Below are positions 6,654 through 8,463 of a stretch of 8,463 bases of DNA, piece by piece. The position numbers were made by a program, and so were the translations under genes. Numbering within the stretch: position 1 is the stretch's first letter; each line of letters starts with the position of its first letter. This DNA is from an uncultured Actinomycetes bacterium (lineage in GTDB: Bacteria > Actinomycetota > Thermoleophilia > Gaiellales > F1-60-MAGs149): positions 1 through 8,463 of the forward strand of contig CAIQOY010000104.1 in the NCBI GenBank assembly GCA_903873565.1, given 5' to 3'. The notes under the pieces were generated by a model. That model did no database searches. It saw only the letters and a program-made list of their open reading frames with translations, and was not told the origin of the DNA.

Positions 6654-7447
6654 GCGAGCGCGTCGGGCGCGCGACCGCCGTCCTCGCGACGGCGCGCCTG
6701 GCGCGCGGCCGCTTCCCGGGCTTCGACCCCGATCTCCACCCGGCCGACGAGGCCGAGGCCTACGCCGTGCAGGCCGCGCTGCACGACGCCCTGACGGCCG
6801 CCGGCGAGGGCCCGTGGGCGGGGCACAAGATCGGCTGCACCACGCAGGTCATGCAGGACTACCTCGGGATCCGCAACCCGAGCGCCGGCGGCGTGCTGGC
6901 CGCCGAGATCCACCCGAGCCCCGCCCGCGTCGCCCCGCGCGGGGCGACGCGCCTCGGCGTCGAGTGCGAGGTGGCGGTGCGGCTCGCCCGCGACCTGCCC
7001 GGCGGCGCCTGCACGGTCGACGACGCGGCGGCCGCCGTCGGGGCCTGCATGGCCTCGATCGAGCTGGTCGAGGACCGCTACGTCGACTACCCGGCGCTCG
7101 ACGCGCCGACCCTGATCGCCGACGACTTCTTCGGCGCGGGCCTCGTCCTCGGCCCCGAGCACGCGGGCTTCGACCCGCGCGCCCTCGCCGGGGCCACGGC
7201 CAGCATGGAGATCGACGGCGTCGAGGTCGGTTCGGGCCGCGGCGCCGACATCCTCGGCGACCCCCTGGTCGCGCTGGCCTGGCTCGCCGACGCGCTCGCC
7301 GCGCGCGGGGCGTGCCTGCGGGCCGGCGAGGTGGTCACGCTCGGCAGCCTCGTGGCCACCCACTGGGTCGAGCCCGGCATGCGGATCCGGGTCGCCAACG
7401 ACCCGCTCGGCGAGGTCGTCCTCGAGGTGGCGGACCCGACCGCCTAG
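6650..7447 (+). CDS. 2-keto-4-pentenoate hydratase family protein (MhpD/fumarylacetoacetate hydrolase superfamily)
   Basis: A 265-residue cytosolic protein of about the usual length for MhpD/HpaH-type hydratases, which add water to 2-hydroxypenta-2,4-dienoates in meta-cleavage pathways. Family features are HKIGCTT (59-65), a LGI.NP.AGGVL segment (72-83), GVECEVAVRL (103-112) with candidate metal ligands E105 and E107, ASIELVEDRY (135-144) with E138, IADDFFGAGLVLG, GDPLVALAWLADALAARG, and an LRAGEVVTLGSL segment typical of the C-terminal half. The GTG at 6650 overlaps the oxidase TGA (GTGA). The frame is open further upstream only inside the oxidase gene. No strong Shine-Dalgarno is visible, so coupling to the upstream gene is likely. 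No ring-cleavage dioxygenase, aldolase or acylating aldehyde dehydrogenase is in the window, so a related 2-oxo acid hydratase or decarboxylase activity remains possible. A perfect 26-bp palindrome lies inside the gene. Confidence 0.9.
   Translation: MSERVGRATAVLATARLARGRFPGFDPDLHPADEAEAYAVQAALHDALTAAGEGPWAGHKIGCTTQVMQDYLGIRNPSAGGVLAAEIHPSPARVAPRGATRLGVECEVAVRLARDLPGGACTVDDAAAAVGACMASIELVEDRYVDYPALDAPTLIADDFFGAGLVLGPEHAGFDPRALAGATASMEIDGVEVGSGRGADILGDPLVALAWLADALAARGACLRAGEVVTLGSLVATHWVEPGMRIRVANDPLGEVVLEVADPTA
6926..6951. repeat. Perfect 26-bp palindrome inside the hydratase gene
   Basis: The left half, cgcgtcgccccgc, is followed directly by its exact reverse complement, with no loop bases. 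It encodes the RVAPRGATR segment (residues about 93-101) on the plus strand. It could form a cruciform or bind a dimeric protein, or it may simply be a coding coincidence in GC-rich DNA. Confidence 0.85.
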
Positions 7448-8190
7448 CCGCGCCCGATGAACGGCATGGTCGTGGCCATCACGGTCATGGACTGCACGTT
7501 CGCGTCGAGCGGGAGGTTCGCCATGTAGAGGACGGCGTCGGCCACGTGGGCCGGGTCGATCGTCGGCTCCACCTTGCGCGAGCCATCGGCCTGCGGCACG
7601 CCGGCCCCGGAGCGCATCGGCTCGGTCAGGTCGGTGGCGGCGTTGCCGATGTCGATCTGGCCGCAGGCGATCCCGAAGGCGCGCCCGTCGAGCGAGGCCG
7701 ACTTGGTGAGCCCCGTGATCGCGTGCTTCGTCGCGGTGTACGGCGCCGACCAGGGCCGCGGCACGGCCGCGGAGATGCTGCCGTTGTTGATGATGCGGCC
7801 GCCCTGCGGCGTCTGCGCCCGCATCACCCGGAAGGCCTCGCGCACGCACAGGAACGCGCCCGTCAGGTTGACGTCGACGACGCGGCGCCACTCGTCGACC
7901 TCGAGCTCGTCCATCGGCACGCCGCGCGCGGCGACGCCCGCGTTGTTGAAGAGCAGGTCGACGCGGCCGCAGCGCTTGACCGCCTGGTCGAAGAGCGCGC
8001 GCACCTGGTCGGGGTCGGTCACGTCGCAGGGCACCGCGATGGCGCCGCCCCCGGCCTCCGCGGCCACCGCGGCGATCGCCTCCGGGTCGCGGCCGCTGAC
8101 CACGGTGGTCCAGCCGTCGGCGGCGAGGGCGAGGGCGACGACGCGGCCGAGGCCGCGGCCGGCGCCGGTGACGACGGCGACGCCCTTCAC
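7444..8190 (-). CDS. Short-chain dehydrogenase/reductase (classical SDR)
   Basis: A 248-residue NAD(P)-dependent oxidoreductase with a Rossmann fold, probably a cytosolic tetramer. The cofactor motif TGAGRGLG is at residues 8-15, NNAG at 82-85, and the catalytic tetrad is N108, S138, Y151 and K155 (YTATK). R34 after the second strand suggests NADP(H) preference. The segment GQIDIGNAATDLT replaces the common PG..T motif after the active site, so the substrate loop is not standard. The GTG at 8190 overlaps the TGA of the DenD-like gene as GTGA, so the two are probably co-translated. Its TAG stop shares CTAG with the stop of the convergent hydratase gene, leaving no room for a terminator between them. 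Substrate unknown; a hydroxy acid or sugar-acid derivative is suggested only by the neighbour. Confidence 0.93.
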   Translation of the reverse strand: MKGVAVVTGAGRGLGRVVALALAADGWTTVVSGRDPEAIAAVAAEAGGGAIAVPCDVTDPDQVRALFDQAVKRCGRVDLLFNNAGVAARGVPMDELEVDEWRRVVDVNLTGAFLCVREAFRVMRAQTPQGGRIINNGSISAAVPRPWSAPYTATKHAITGLTKSASLDGRAFGIACGQIDIGNAATDLTEPMRSGAGVPQADGSRKVEPTIDPAHVADAVLYMANLPLDANVQSMTVMATTMPFIGRG

Positions 8191-8463
8191 GGCAGGACGC
8201 CGCCCAGCTCGTCCTCGACGAAGACCCGGATGATCTCGTCGAACGAGGCCTCGGCCTCGAAGCCCATGGCGCGGGCCCGGGCGGCCGTGAAGTTGCTCGG
8301 CCAGCCGGCCACGATCGCCATGATCAGCTCGTCGGGCTCGTCGTGGATGCGGGCCACGCAGTCGGGGCCGGCGATCCGCTCGAGGGCGTCGATCTCGTCC
8401 TGGATCGTCGCCGACAGGCCCGGCATGTTCAGGCAGCGGCGGGCCCCGAGCGACGCCGTGTCC
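8187..8463 (-). CDS. denD: C-terminal part of a DenD-like NAD-dependent epimerase/dehydratase (D-erythronate dehydrogenase type)
   Basis: The last 91 residues of a gene that enters from the right edge; the full family length is about 310-330 residues. The visible piece reads in frame from the edge through LNMPGLSATIQDEIDALERI, then GPDCVARI, IVAGWPSNFTAARARAMGF and a final SFDEIIRVFVED. This matches, from memory, the C-terminal substrate-domain pattern of DenD (PGLS.TV..M..AL..VAG, then I..GWP..F...RA..LGF.A..SFD.II). DenD oxidises D-erythronate with NAD in a sugar-acid catabolic route. An internal ATG at 8426 is not the start, since the homologous sequence continues upstream of it to the edge. 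The catalytic YxxxK and the nucleotide-binding Gly loop lie outside the window. The family call is good, but the exact substrate is less certain. Confidence 0.8.
   Translation of the reverse strand, partial: DTASLGARRCLNMPGLSATIQDEIDALERIAGPDCVARIHDEPDELIMAIVAGWPSNFTAARARAMGFEAEASFDEIIRVFVEDELGGVLP

Overview
This 8.46-kb window is very GC-rich (by eye about three quarters G+C) and densely packed with genes. Its proteins are rich in Ala, Arg and Gly, most start codons are GTG, and genes repeatedly overlap by 4 bp (GTGA or ATGA). TAnnnT boxes sit 6-8 nt before the ATG of genes that open a transcript, which suggests leaderless mRNAs. Together these features point to a high-GC actinobacterium, possibly of the Solirubrobacterales/Thermoleophilia type; that placement is inference. 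I see no tRNA, rRNA, CRISPR array, insertion sequence or phage gene, and no stretch above 60 bp is free of genes.

Region A (1-5063, minus strand, read right to left) looks like a catabolic operon. A CaiD-like enoyl-CoA hydratase (5063 to 4287) is followed after 31 bp by an NAD(P)-dependent aldehyde dehydrogenase (4255 to 2849). Next come a 568-residue protein of unknown function (2852 to 1146), a divergent M19 'dipeptidase' (1149 to 181) and the start of another gene cut by the window edge (184 to 1). From the aldehyde dehydrogenase onward, every junction is a 4-bp start/stop overlap, so at least these four genes are probably co-translated. The M19 protein resembles the branch I recall from dimethylglycine/betaine catabolism clusters, and it lacks the usual N-terminal HxD and bridging Glu zinc ligands. 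With a carnitinyl-CoA-dehydratase-like crotonase upstream, degradation of a quaternary-ammonium or amino-acid-derived compound is a reasonable hypothesis. The substrate cannot be read from the sequence.

Region B (5064-7447, plus strand) is divergent from A across a 57-bp gap with mirror-image TAGACT boxes. It holds an exported three-domain multicopper oxidase with all copper ligands, overlapped by 4 bp by a 2-keto-4-pentenoate hydratase-family gene. A secreted laccase-like enzyme beside a ring-cleavage-type hydratase suggests processing of phenolic or aromatic compounds.

Region C (7444-8463, minus strand) converges on B with stop codons sharing the four bases CTAG. It contains the C-terminus of a DenD-like (D-erythronate dehydrogenase-like) NAD-dependent epimerase/dehydratase and, overlapping it, a classical short-chain dehydrogenase/reductase. 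This pair may act on a sugar acid or other hydroxy acid.

The best candidate for something undescribed is the coupled module of aldehyde dehydrogenase, unknown protein, metal-site-altered M19 protein and unidentified fourth gene in region A.
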